Source: PCRC01 sp040384665 (GTDB taxonomy: Bacteria > Pseudomonadota > Gammaproteobacteria > Burkholderiales > Burkholderiaceae_C). Taken from it: a stretch of 64,000 nucleotides of DNA. A program made the translations under genes and the position numbers. Below are positions 17,164 through 25,572 of the stretch, in pieces. How positions within the stretch are numbered: position 1 is the first letter of the stretch; each line of letters begins with the position of its first letter. Under the pieces are notes generated by a model. The model searched no databases. It was not told the DNA's origin and saw only the letters and a program-made list of their open reading frames with translations. Location: NCBI GenBank assembly GCA_040384665.1, contig JAZKIY010000025.1, positions 24,889 to 88,888 of the forward strand, read 5' to 3'.

Positions 17164-17994
17164 TCAGGGTCGGGTGACCAGCGTTGACAGCGGCAGCTGG
17201 CTGACCTCGGCCAGAAGCTGTGCCAGCGCCTGGCCAGAGGCCTGCAGCAGCGCTTCGCCCTTCTGCGCGGTGGCGGCGGCGGCGTTGCCGGCGGCGCCGG
17301 CCGGGTTCACGTCCTGCATCTGCCAGGCGAACTTGGCGCTTTTGCCGTTGCCCAAAAGGGGGTATGTGGCCGCCCGGTCACGCGAGGTGGAATGGAAAGG
17401 CTGGGCCTCGGCCATGCGCACCTGCGCCGGGGCCAGCGCCAGCATCATTGACGTTTCCACATCGCCGGCGTGCACGCCAAAGCGGTGTTCGTCGGGCGGG
17501 AACAGCGCCTCCACCGCCGCTGGCAGTGGCAGGTTGAACCAGCTGACGCTGTAGACCAGCAGGCCCAGGCGGGCGCGCAGCTCGCGCGCCACCACGTCCA
17601 TCAGCCCGACATGGCCGCCGTGGGCGTTGAACAGCACCAGTTTTTTCACGCCGGCCGCAGCCACGCCTTCGGCGATGTCGGTCCACAGGCGGACCACGGT
17701 GTCGGCCTTGAGTGTGAGCGTGCCGGGAAAGGCCGCGTGTTCGGGGCTGAAGCCGACCGTTTGGGTTGGCAAAAACAGCACCGGCAGCCCGGCTGGCAGC
17801 AAGGGCAAGGCGGCACCGATGACGCCGTTGGCCAGCGTGCTGTCCACCTGCAGCGGCAGGTGCGGGCCGTGCTGCTCCGTGGCGCCCAGCGGCAGCACCG
17901 CCACCGTGCGCGCCGGGTCGAGCGCGGCAAAGTCGGGGCTGGTGAGCTCGGCCCAGAAGCGTGGCAAGCTGGCAGAAGGGTTCGGGGCCGTCAT
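17164..17994 (-). CDS. Creatininase family amidohydrolase
   Basis: 276 aa. Family of zinc/manganese amidohydrolases that open cyclic amides such as creatinine, also used in cofactor pathways. Motifs: LPLGATEQHGPHLPLQVDS (metal ligands Glu, His, Asp), NAHGGH in LFNAHGGHVG, and HAGDVETSMML with the late Asp/Glu ligand. All metal ligands appear present. The ATG at 17994 is preferred; a TTG nine codons upstream is the alternative. Substrate unknown: no creatine or cofactor genes adjoin. Divergent from dsbD. Confidence 0.85.
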   Translation of the reverse strand: MTAPNPSASLPRFWAELTSPDFAALDPARTVAVLPLGATEQHGPHLPLQVDSTLANGVIGAALPLLPAGLPVLFLPTQTVGFSPEHAAFPGTLTLKADTVVRLWTDIAEGVAAAGVKKLVLFNAHGGHVGLMDVVARELRARLGLLVYSVSWFNLPLPAAVEALFPPDEHRFGVHAGDVETSMMLALAPAQVRMAEAQPFHSTSRDRAATYPLLGNGKSAKFAWQMQDVNPAGAAGNAAAATAQKGEALLQASGQALAQLLAEVSQLPLSTLVTRP

Positions 17995-18084
17995 GCCTGC
18001 ATCATAGCCAGCAGGGGCCAACCGTTACCATCGCGCAGCCCCGCCCGCTGGAACTTCACCCCCCTGGCCTGCTCACACACCGCA

Positions 18085-20262
18085 ATGATGTCTCACCGCC
18101 ACCACTTCCTGGCCCACCGCCACCTGTTGACCGCTTTGTTTTTGATAGCGGTACTGCTAGGTTCTACTAGGGCTTGGAGCCAAAACAAGCCCACAACGGT
18201 GGTCACCACACCCCAGGTGCGTGCCGAGCTGATGGCCTACGCCCCAGAAGGCGTGGAAGCCGGCCGGCCGGTCTGGGTCGGGCTGCAGATCACCCACCAG
18301 CCAGACTGGCACACCTACTGGAAGAACGCCGGCGACTCCGGCCTGCCCACGGTGCTCAACTGGCAACTGCCGGCGGGCGTGACGGCCGGCGAGATTGCCT
18401 GGCCGCTGCCGAAGAAGATTCCAATCGGCACGCTGGCCAACTACGGCTACGAGAACACGGTGCTGCTGCCGGTGCCGCTGACCGTGTCGCCCGACTTCAA
18501 GCCCTCGCTGCTGGCCAGCGCGCTGGAAGTCAAGCTCAAGGCGTCCTGGCTGGTCTGCCGCAAGGAGTGCATCCCGGAAGAAGGCGAATTCACGCTGACG
18601 CTGCCGGTGCAAGGCTCCACCGCGCTGAACGCCAGCGCCTTCACCTCCGCCATGGCCGCGCAGCCCAACGCCCTGACCGGCAACAGCACGGTGGCGCTGG
18701 CCGACCAACGCATCACCGTCAGCGTGGCGGGCCTGCCGGAAGCGGTGCGCGGCAAAACGCTGGGGTTCTTCCCCGAAACCACCGACGTGATTGAAACCGC
18801 CGGCGCCTGGACGCAGGCCTGGCAAGGCGACGTGTGGACCGGCAGCATCCCGCTGTCGCCGCAGCGCAGCCAGAGCCCGGCCGTGATGCCGGTGGTGCTG
18901 ACGCTGGACAGCGACGGCCAGCGCCAGGGCTGGCGCGCCGAGGCCCAGGTGCTCGGCACCTGGCCACAGGTGGCGCAGGCCGGCCCGATCTCGCTCGCGC
19001 TGGACGACGCCTTGCGCGCCAACGCCGCTGCGGGTGCGCCAGCCAGCGCACCACAGCTCACCTTGCTGGCCGCCCTGTTCGGCGCGCTGCTGGGTGGCCT
19101 GATTCTGAATTTGATGCCCTGCGTGTTCCCGGTGCTGGCCATCAAGGTGCTGGGCTTCACCCAGCACGGCGCCGACCGGCGCGCCCACCGCACCAGCGGC
19201 GTGGCCTACACGGCGGGCGTGGTGCTGTCGTTCGTGGCCCTCGGTGCGCTGATGCTGGCGCTGCGCGCGGCAGGCGAGCAACTGGGCTGGGGCTTTCAGC
19301 TGCAGTCGCCCGCCGTGGTGGCGGGGCTGGCGGTGCTGTTCACCGTGATCGGCCTGAACCTGGCAGGCCTGTTTGAATTTGGCAGCGTCTTGCCAAGCCG
19401 CCTCGCCACGCTGGAGGCCAAACACCCGGCCGCCAACGCGTTTTTGTCGGGCGTGCTGGCGGTGGCGATTGCCTCGCCCTGCACCGCGCCGTTCATGGGC
19501 GCCTCGCTCGGCTTCGCGGTCGGCCTGCCGGCGCTGCAGGCGCTGCTGGTGTTTGCCGCCATTGGCGTTGGCATGGCCCTGCCCTACCTGGCCGCCAGCC
19601 TGGTGCCCGCGGTGGCGCGTTGGCTGCCACGCCCCGGTGCGTGGATGGCCACCTTCCGCCAGCTGATGGCCTTTCCGATGTTTGCCACCGTGGCCTGGCT
19701 GGTCTGGGTGCTGGGCCAGCAAAGCGGCATTGACGGCGCGGCCGCGCTGCTGGTGCTGCTGGTTTTGCTCAGCATGGTGGTCTGGGCCTTCACACTGGCC
19801 GGCCGCTCGCGGGCTGTGATTGCTGCTATTTCAATAGCAATACTGGCAGCAAGTACCTGGGCTCTGGGCCCAAAAGTCACTGAATTGGCCAGTGTGAGCC
19901 CCGCCAGCACCCCCACAGGCCGCTGGCAGGCCTGGGAGCCGGGCCGGGTGGAGCAAATGGTGGCCAGCGGCCAGCCGGTGTTTGTGGACTTCACCGCCGC
20001 CTGGTGCGTGACCTGCCAGTACAACAAGAAAACCACGCTGGCCAACGCCGACGTGCTGGCCGACTTTGACGCGAAAAAGGTCACCCTGCTGCGCGCCGAC
20101 TGGACCCGGCGCGACCCGGCCATCACCGCCGCGCTGGCCAACCTCGGCCGCAACGGCGTGCCGGTGTACGTGTTCTATGCGCCCGGCAAAACGCCGGTGG
20201 TGCTGTCTGAGATTCTGAGCGTGGACGAGGTCCGCGCCACCCTCGCCCGGCTGTCGCTGTGA
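18085..20262 (+). CDS. dsbD: Thiol:disulfide interchange protein DsbD (ScsB-like)
   Basis: 725 aa, larger than E. coli DsbD because of a big N-terminal periplasmic domain. It moves electrons from cytoplasmic thioredoxin across the inner membrane. Signal peptide about 1-33; periplasmic domain with PDWHTYWKNAGDSGLPT and a Cys pair in WLVCRKECIPEEG; transmembrane core with redox Cys in LNLMPCVFPVLAIKVLG and AIASPCTAPFMG; C-terminal thioredoxin domain with FTAAWCVTCQYNKK. The signal peptide (18138-18186) and the linker before the thioredoxin domain (19824-19877) each coincide with a copy of an interspersed element. An ATG at 18088 is an alternative start. Confidence 0.92.
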   Translation: MMSHRHHFLAHRHLLTALFLIAVLLGSTRAWSQNKPTTVVTTPQVRAELMAYAPEGVEAGRPVWVGLQITHQPDWHTYWKNAGDSGLPTVLNWQLPAGVTAGEIAWPLPKKIPIGTLANYGYENTVLLPVPLTVSPDFKPSLLASALEVKLKASWLVCRKECIPEEGEFTLTLPVQGSTALNASAFTSAMAAQPNALTGNSTVALADQRITVSVAGLPEAVRGKTLGFFPETTDVIETAGAWTQAWQGDVWTGSIPLSPQRSQSPAVMPVVLTLDSDGQRQGWRAEAQVLGTWPQVAQAGPISLALDDALRANAAAGAPASAPQLTLLAALFGALLGGLILNLMPCVFPVLAIKVLGFTQHGADRRAHRTSGVAYTAGVVLSFVALGALMLALRAAGEQLGWGFQLQSPAVVAGLAVLFTVIGLNLAGLFEFGSVLPSRLATLEAKHPAANAFLSGVLAVAIASPCTAPFMGASLGFAVGLPALQALLVFAAIGVGMALPYLAASLVPAVARWLPRPGAWMATFRQLMAFPMFATVAWLVWVLGQQSGIDGAAALLVLLVLLSMVVWAFTLAGRSRAVIAAISIAILAASTWALGPKVTELASVSPASTPTGRWQAWEPGRVEQMVASGQPVFVDFTAAWCVTCQYNKKTTLANADVLADFDAKKVTLLRADWTRRDPAITAALANLGRNGVPVYVFYAPGKTPVVLSEILSVDEVRATLARLSL
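18138..18186 (+). repeat. Interspersed element, copy 2 (in dsbD signal peptide)
   Basis: TTTTTGATAGCGGTACTG followed by a stretch ending GGGCTTGGAGCCAAAAC. It aligns with the copy at 19824-19877 (TTTCAATAGCAATACTG ... GGGCTCTGGGCCCAAAAG) and, more loosely, with 1211-1263 and 39970-40036. The reading frame stays open through it and encodes the end of the hydrophobic core of the signal peptide. Confidence 0.55.
19824..19877 (+). repeat. Interspersed element, copy 3 (in dsbD linker)
   Basis: GCTATTTCAATAGC forms an inverted repeat, followed by ATACTGGCAGCAAGTACC and GGGCTCTGGGCCCAAAA. Encodes AISIAILAASTWALGPK in the linker and last helix of dsbD without breaking the frame. Related in order of blocks to the other copies. 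Confidence 0.6.
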
Positions 20263-20300
20263 CACGCCGGCCCCTTTTTCCGTCCTTTGAAGGAGTTCCC

Positions 20301-20918
20301 ATGATCCGCCGTTCGTTGCTGTCCCTGGCCTTGGTCGCCCTGCCCTTCGCAGCCACCACCGCCCTGGCGCAGACCGCCACCGTTGGCCAGCCCGCGCCCG
20401 ACTTCAGCGCGCTGGACACCAGCGGCAAAACCGTGAAGCTGAGCGACTTCAAGGGCAAACACGTGGTGCTGGAATGGGTCAACCCCGGCTGCCCGTTTGT
20501 GGTGAAGCACTACGGCTCCGGCAACATCCCCGCGCTGCAGAAAGAGTTCACCGGCAAGGGCGTGGTCTGGCTGGCCGTCAACTCCACCGAAACCGGCAGC
20601 GGCGACTACAAAAAGCCCGCCGACCTGGGCGCCTGGATGGTCGGCCAGAAAGCCGTACCCACCGCCACGCTGATGGACGAAAAAGGCAGCATCGGCAAAG
20701 CCTACGGCGCCCGCACCACGCCGCACCTGTACATCGTGGACCCGAAAGGCACGCTGGTCTATGCCGGTGGCATCGACAGCATCCCGTCGGCCAAGGTGGA
20801 CGACATCAAGACCGCCACCAACTACGTGCGCCAGGGCCTGAACGAGGCGCTGGCCGGCAAACCCATCAGCGCGGCCAGCACCAAGCCGTATGGCTGCTCG
20901 GTGAAGTACGCGGGCTGA
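20301..20918 (+). CDS. Periplasmic thioredoxin-fold (redoxin) protein
   Basis: 205 aa. N-terminal signal peptide ending at ALAQT, then an AhpC/TSA-type redoxin domain: VGQPAPDFSALDTSGKTVKL, VLEWVNPGCPFVVKHYGSG, TPHLYIVDPKGTLVYAGGID. It has one cysteine at the expected active site (CPFVVKHY) and a second near the C-terminus (YGCSV), not a CxxC pair, so it may be a thiol peroxidase or DsbD partner. AAGGAG precedes ATG 20301. It lies 38 nt downstream of dsbD in the same direction, supporting a periplasmic redox role. Confidence 0.85.
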   Translation: MIRRSLLSLALVALPFAATTALAQTATVGQPAPDFSALDTSGKTVKLSDFKGKHVVLEWVNPGCPFVVKHYGSGNIPALQKEFTGKGVVWLAVNSTETGSGDYKKPADLGAWMVGQKAVPTATLMDEKGSIGKAYGARTTPHLYIVDPKGTLVYAGGIDSIPSAKVDDIKTATNYVRQGLNEALAGKPISAASTKPYGCSVKYAG

Positions 20919-20954
20919 GCCACAGCTTGCAAACCGTCCGGCTAAGATGGCCGG

Positions 20955-21431
20955 ATGAGCAGCATCAGCGACCTGCGCCGCATCCTCGGCGTCAACAAAA
21001 CCATCGCGGTGGTGGGCCTCTCGCCGCAATGGCATCGGCCCAGTTTTTTTGCCGCCAAGTACATGCAGGCGCACGGCTACCGCATCGTGCCCATCAACCC
21101 CGGTGCCAGCGAAATTCTGGGTGAACGCAGCTACGCCAGCGTGACCGAGGCAGCACAGCATGTGGCCATCGACATGGTGGACTGCTTTCGCAAGACCGAA
21201 GACATTGGCCCGATTGCCGACGAGGCGATTGCCATTGGCGCCAAGTGCCTGTGGCAGCAGATTGGTGTGCTGAACCACGCGGCCGCCGCCAAGGCCCAGG
21301 CCGCCGGGCTGGACGTGGTGATGGACCGCTGCGTGAAGATCGAGCATGCGCGGCTGTACGGCGGGCTGGGGTGGTTCGGCGTGAACACCAAGGTCATCTC
21401 GTCGAAACGTCCCCAACAGCTCCCCTATTGA
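20955..21431 (+). CDS. CoA-binding protein (YccU-type), paralogue A
   Basis: 158 aa. Rossmann-type CoA-binding domain: ILGVNKTIAVVGLSPQWHRP, GYRIVPINPGASEILGERSY, IDMVDCFRKTEDIGPIADEA, GAKCLWQQIGVLN. Proteins of this family are small cytoplasmic CoA binders of unclear role. About 40% similar by eye to the paralogue at 22740. Ends 1 nt before metY starts, so probably co-transcribed with it. Confidence 0.87.
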   Translation: MSSISDLRRILGVNKTIAVVGLSPQWHRPSFFAAKYMQAHGYRIVPINPGASEILGERSYASVTEAAQHVAIDMVDCFRKTEDIGPIADEAIAIGAKCLWQQIGVLNHAAAAKAQAAGLDVVMDRCVKIEHARLYGGLGWFGVNTKVISSKRPQQLPY

Positions 21432-21432
21432 C

Positions 21433-22743
21433 ATGACCCAAGACCGCAACTACGGCTTCGGCACCCGCGCCATCCACGCCGGCGCCGTGCCCGACCCGGT
21501 GACCGGCGCGCGCGCCACGCCCATCCACCAGACCACCAGCTTTGTGTTCGACTCGGCCGAACACGCGGCCAGCCTGTTCAACCTGCAGACCTTTGGCAAC
21601 GTCTACAGCCGCATCAGCAACCCCACGGTGGCGGTGCTGGAAGAGCGGGTGGCGGCGCTGGAAGGCGGCCGCGCCGCTTTGGCCTGCAGCACCGGCATGG
21701 CCGCGCAGATGACGGCCCTGCTGGCGATTCTGAAAACCGGCGACCACATCGTGGCGGCCAGCACGCTGTACGGCGGCACCGTGGGCCAGCTGGGCGTGGG
21801 CTTCAAGCGCCTGGGCATAGAGACCACCTTCGTCGACCCGGCCGACACCGAGAATTTCCGCCGCGCCATCCGCCCCAACACCCGTGCGCTGTACGGCGAG
21901 ACCATTGGCAATCCGCTGGTGAATGTGCTGGACATTGAAGCGGTGGCCAAAGTGGCACACGACCACGGCCTGCCACTCGTCATAGACAACACCGTGGCCA
22001 GCCCCTACGTCTGCAACCCCTTCGCCTTTGGCGCCGACATCGTGGTGCACAGCGCCACCAAGTACCTGGGCGGGCACGGCACCACCATGGCCGGCGTCAT
22101 AGTCGAGTCCGGCAAATTCAACTGGGCCAACGGCAACTTTCCCGAACTCACCGAGCCCTCGGCCGCGTACCACGGCGTGAAGTTCTACGAGACCTTTGGC
22201 GACTTTGGCTACACCATGAAGGCGCGGATGGAGATCAACCGCAGCTTTGGCGCCACGCTGGCGCCGATGAGCGCGTGGCTGATTCTGCAAGGCATAGAAA
22301 CGCTGCACCTGCGCATGCAGGCCCACAGCCGCAACGCGCTGGCCGTGGCGCGGCACCTGCAGCAGCACCCGCAGGTGGCCTGGGTCAACTACCCCGGCCT
22401 GCCCGAGTCGCCGTACCACGCGCTGGCGCAAAAGCAGTTTCGCGCGCTCGACGGCGGGCCCATGGGCTCGGGCATTTTGACCTTTGGCATCAAAGCCGCC
22501 GACCCGGCCAAGGCCGGCGAACGCTTCATCGACGCCTGCGAATTTTTGAGCCACCTCGCCAACATCGGCGACGCCAAGACGCTGGTGATTCACCCCGCAT
22601 CCACCACCCACCGCCAGCTCAGCGAGGCCGAACTGACCAAAGCCGGCGTGAGTGCCGACATGGTGCGCCTCAGCGTGGGCATTGAGGACGTGGAAGACAT
22701 CCTGTGGGACATTGACCAGGCGCTGAAAAAAGCAACCGCATGA
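21433..22743 (+). CDS. metY: O-acetylhomoserine sulfhydrylase
   Basis: 436 aa, normal for MetY. PLP enzyme joining O-acetylhomoserine with sulfide (or methanethiol) to make homocysteine (or methionine). FGTRAIHAGAVPDPVTGAR near the N-terminus, substrate/PLP stretch STLYGGTVGQLG, DNTVASPYVCNPFAFGADIV, and the Schiff-base lysine Lys210 in HSATKYLGGHG. Its stop overlaps the next gene by ATGA. The flanking CoA-binding genes suggest a link to acyl donors or sulfur metabolism (inference). Confidence 0.93.
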   Translation: MTQDRNYGFGTRAIHAGAVPDPVTGARATPIHQTTSFVFDSAEHAASLFNLQTFGNVYSRISNPTVAVLEERVAALEGGRAALACSTGMAAQMTALLAILKTGDHIVAASTLYGGTVGQLGVGFKRLGIETTFVDPADTENFRRAIRPNTRALYGETIGNPLVNVLDIEAVAKVAHDHGLPLVIDNTVASPYVCNPFAFGADIVVHSATKYLGGHGTTMAGVIVESGKFNWANGNFPELTEPSAAYHGVKFYETFGDFGYTMKARMEINRSFGATLAPMSAWLILQGIETLHLRMQAHSRNALAVARHLQQHPQVAWVNYPGLPESPYHALAQKQFRALDGGPMGSGILTFGIKAADPAKAGERFIDACEFLSHLANIGDAKTLVIHPASTTHRQLSEAELTKAGVSADMVRLSVGIEDVEDILWDIDQALKKATA

Positions 22744-23165
22744 ACAGGCAAGAAACCATCCGCCACCTGCTGAAAACCAGCAAAACCATCGCCGTGGTGG
22801 GCCTCAGCCCCAAGCCCCACCGGGAGAGTTTTGGCGTGTCCAAAACCATGCAGAGCCTGGGCTACCGGATCATCCCCATCAACCCGCTGGTGAGCGGCCA
22901 GGGTGGCAGCGTGCTGGGGGAGAAAGCCTATGCGTCACTCACCGAAGCCGCGCAGCACGAACGCATCGACCTGGTGAACATCTTCCGCAACAGCGAAGAC
23001 GTGCCGCCGGTGGTGGACGAAGCGATTGCGATTGGCGCGCCGGCGGTGTGGATGCAGATGGGGATTGCGCATGCCGAAGCCACAGCTAAGGCTGAGGCTG
23101 CGGGGCTGCTGGTGGTGGAGACCGCCTGCCTTAAGGTGGAGTTCTGGCGGGCCAAGGCAGGCTAG
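22740..23165 (+). CDS. CoA-binding protein (YccU-type), paralogue B
   Basis: 141 aa. KTSKTIAVVGLSPKPHRESF, GYRIIPINPLVSGQGGSVLG, IDLVNIFRNSEDVPPVVDEA, GAPAVWMQMGIAH. Same fold as the gene at 20955 and translationally coupled to metY by ATGA. Its 3' third (23028-23083) is identical over 56 nt to 28608-28663, where a truncated relative survives, so this gene marks the left boundary of the probable insertion. Confidence 0.88.
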   Translation: MNRQETIRHLLKTSKTIAVVGLSPKPHRESFGVSKTMQSLGYRIIPINPLVSGQGGSVLGEKAYASLTEAAQHERIDLVNIFRNSEDVPPVVDEAIAIGAPAVWMQMGIAHAEATAKAEAAGLLVVETACLKVEFWRAKAG

Positions 23166-23307
23166 AAGCAGGCGCAGACGACTTCCTGGAAAAGTCCCTG
23201 ACCGTACTGCGTTACGGAACAGGAGAGGGAAACGGCCACTCGCATGGCCGCCACCGGCGACTGGATATACCAGCAGCGTCGGGCGTGCTTTTGCGGGTGG
23301 CAGAACC

Positions 23308-24315
23308 TCAGAACGTGTGACCAATACCGAGGTCAACGACCGTTGTACGTGTAGCACCAGAGCCTTTGGCATTCGAAATTCCGCTGAAGAGGTGCGTACG
23401 CTTGCTGAGGTTGTGTTGGTACCCCAGCGAAACCTTCGTCAGCGGGTCTTTGGTGCCATTGCCAGTGTTCCAGTCGTCAATACGGGCCACCGCCGCCTTT
23501 AGCACGCCGGCGCCAACCGGAGCGGTCGCGGAAAGAACCATGGACGAGTAGGCAACCCCGTTCACCCGAGACTTCGCGAAGAGTGCCATCGGCTTGACGA
23601 GGCCGAAATCGTATCCAGCCGCGACCGTTGCCAACCGGTCCGTCGTTGTGCCCACCGCAGCTTTGTGCTGGTCCCAGGCGCCTGCAACATAAACCGGCCC
23701 CTTGGCATACACCAGGGAGCTACCGACGTCGGTCCCGGTCTTGGCCTGCTCGCCCGCAGAAACGGCGAGCTTCCCCGTGAATCCGTTAATGGTCGGTGTG
23801 GTGTATCCCACGGTGTTGTTAGTCCGGATTCCCGACGTCGAGAAATAGTTCGCCAGTTCCAGCGCGCCAACTTGCGTCGCCGAACCGTCCCAGCCCCAGG
23901 GATCAATCGCGAAGCCGATCAGGATTGTGGGGGTGTAATTGCGGCCCATCGTGATTTCGCCCCAGCGCCCACCCAGCGACACAATGGATTGACCGTCGAA
24001 CCAAGTATTTGGTGAGAAATTCGAATCGGCACCGGAGTCGGCCTGGAGAAAATGCTGCAGGCTGAAGCCGGCATACGTACCTCCACCGAGGTCTTCGCGG
24101 CCGGAGAAACTCAAACTGGAGAGGTTGTCATTCATGGTCCAGCGTGCGGTGTTTCCGCTGCCGTATAGGGGTGACGTCCCCCCGTTGCTGCGTGCAACCG
24201 CAAGACGCACTGCGCCCGATATGCTGACATTCGATTGCGCGTAGGCCGATGCCATGGCTGCCGCAATGACAAGTGCAACGGTGGATGATTTGAAAGGAAA
24301 GGATTTGCAATGCAT
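23308..24315 (-). CDS. Gram-negative general porin
   Basis: 335 aa outer-membrane beta-barrel porin. Signal peptide about 1-25 ending at SAYAQS, then SNVSISGAVRLAVARSNGG, LSFSGREDLGGGTYAGFSLQ, GGRWGEITMGRNYTP, YDFGLVKPMAL and a C-terminal strand ending in Phe (VVDLGIGHTF), all typical of betaproteobacterial porins. The ATG at 24315 has AGGAG upstream. Codon use is visibly less GC-biased than in flanking genes. A sigma-54-type promoter lies 41 nt upstream and the next gene upstream is a sigma-54 activator, so expression is probably sigma-54 dependent. Confidence 0.9.
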   Translation of the reverse strand: MHCKSFPFKSSTVALVIAAAMASAYAQSNVSISGAVRLAVARSNGGTSPLYGSGNTARWTMNDNLSSLSFSGREDLGGGTYAGFSLQHFLQADSGADSNFSPNTWFDGQSIVSLGGRWGEITMGRNYTPTILIGFAIDPWGWDGSATQVGALELANYFSTSGIRTNNTVGYTTPTINGFTGKLAVSAGEQAKTGTDVGSSLVYAKGPVYVAGAWDQHKAAVGTTTDRLATVAAGYDFGLVKPMALFAKSRVNGVAYSSMVLSATAPVGAGVLKAAVARIDDWNTGNGTKDPLTKVSLGYQHNLSKRTHLFSGISNAKGSGATRTTVVDLGIGHTF

Positions 24316-24355
24316 CTGATGTCTCCTGGTGGTTAAAAGAATCCACCAGCTTCTG

Positions 24356-24371
24356 AGCAACACCGATGCCA
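24356..24371 (-). promoter_or_regulatory. Sigma-54 (-24/-12) promoter of the porin gene
   Basis: Minus strand TGGCATCGGTGTTGCT: GG and GC separated by exactly ten bases, matching TGGCAC-N5-TTGC closely. The -12 GC is about 41 nt before the porin ATG, room for a short leader. Confidence 0.7.
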
Positions 24372-24413
24372 CAGCCTATTTCCTTTTATATCAACGACTT
24401 AGAGGGGCACAAC

Positions 24414-24441
24414 GTGTATCCGGTGTCTCCGTAGGACACAC
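24414..24441. promoter_or_regulatory. Inverted repeat, candidate upstream activator site
   Basis: GTGTATCC at 24414 and GGACACAC at 24434 form an imperfect inverted repeat, with a nested GTGTC/GACAC pair. It lies about 45-70 bp upstream of the sigma-54 promoter of the porin gene, a plausible enhancer site for the adjacent activator. Confidence 0.4.
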
Positions 24442-24475
24442 ACACTGACCGCGTGGGACAAGGCGCTTTGCGCCT

Positions 24476-25471
24476 TCAATCTTTTCCTGGCATCGCGGCC
24501 TGATGGTCCGGCTCAGCCAGCCGCCGATACAGATGGCTGCGGGAAATGCCCAGCGCTTGCGCCGCTCTTTTCTTGTTCCCGTCGAACGCACTGATCGCAC
24601 CGAGGATCATCTGCATCTCGACCTGGCATACGCGCGGAAAGTTCTCCCTTACCTCGACCGCCCGAACGTCATTCGGAGCAACGCGGCGGGGTAAATCCCA
24701 TGGCCTCAGCACACCATCCTCAGCAAAGATGGCGGCATATTCGATTTCATGGCGCAGTTGCCGTACGTTGCCCGGCCATGGGATGCGTTTGAGATGGTCC
24801 ACGAAGCCAGGATCCAGTGCCCGTTTTGGCAGCCCATTGCGCCGCGTGAAAGATGCCAGGAAATGCTCTGTCAGATCCTCGATGTCGTCGAGTCTTTCAC
24901 GCAATGGCGGTATACGAATCGTTACCGCGCTAATACGGTAGTAGAGGTCATGGCGAAAGCGTCCATCGTGCAAGGCCTGTGTGAGATCTCGGTGCGTCGC
25001 GCAAACAAGCCGAACATCGGATTGCAGGTAGCGACTACCGCCAAGACGCTCGAATCTGCCATCTTCCAGCACACGCAACAGCTTGACTTGAATGTCCAGC
25101 GGCATGTCGCCCACTTCATCCAGGAACAGAGTCCCGCCATCGGCAAGCTCGAACTTGCCCCGTCGCGCACGGCGATCGGCACCCGTAAACGCTCCCGGCT
25201 CGTGCCCGAAGAATTCGCTCTCCGCCAGGGACGCCGGCACGGCAGCTGCGTTCATTGGCACATAGGCCCGCTCCCTGCGCGGTCCGGACTCATGCAGCGC
25301 ACGCGCCACCACCTCCTTGCCAGTGCCACTTTCGCCAAGTAGAAGTACGGGAACGGGAAGCGCAGCCACTTTGAGAATGTCGCCGCACAGCCTCTGCATC
25401 GCACAGCTGCGCCCAATCAGGCCAACCAACGCGCTGGCCTGCCCAGAAGGGGGATCGTTACGAGGCGTCAT
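24476..25471 (-). CDS. Orphan sigma-54-dependent activator (no sensor domain)
   Basis: 331 aa. AAA+ domain almost from the N-terminus: Walker A GESGTGKE, sigma-54 contact loop GAFTGA in EPGAFTGADRRA, Walker B TLFLDEVGDM, arginine finger region YYRISAVTIRIPPLRER, and a C-terminal Fis-type helix-turn-helix (KKRAAQALGISRSHLYRRL). There is no receiver, GAF or PAS domain; only about 25 residues precede the AAA+ core, so like PspF it may be controlled by a partner or by abundance. The ATG at 25471 is preferred to 25498. Neighbour of the sigma-54-promoter porin gene. Confidence 0.9.
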   Translation of the reverse strand: MTPRNDPPSGQASALVGLIGRSCAMQRLCGDILKVAALPVPVLLLGESGTGKEVVARALHESGPRRERAYVPMNAAAVPASLAESEFFGHEPGAFTGADRRARRGKFELADGGTLFLDEVGDMPLDIQVKLLRVLEDGRFERLGGSRYLQSDVRLVCATHRDLTQALHDGRFRHDLYYRISAVTIRIPPLRERLDDIEDLTEHFLASFTRRNGLPKRALDPGFVDHLKRIPWPGNVRQLRHEIEYAAIFAEDGVLRPWDLPRRVAPNDVRAVEVRENFPRVCQVEMQMILGAISAFDGNKKRAAQALGISRSHLYRRLAEPDHQAAMPGKD

Positions 25472-25572
25472 TGTGTCTCCGTATGGTTGTGGCGGCACAG
25501 TGGCGCCCGGCGGGGTTCAGAAGCGTTGGGTGCGCGCATCGCGCCCCATCACCAACATCGATCGGCCAGCAT

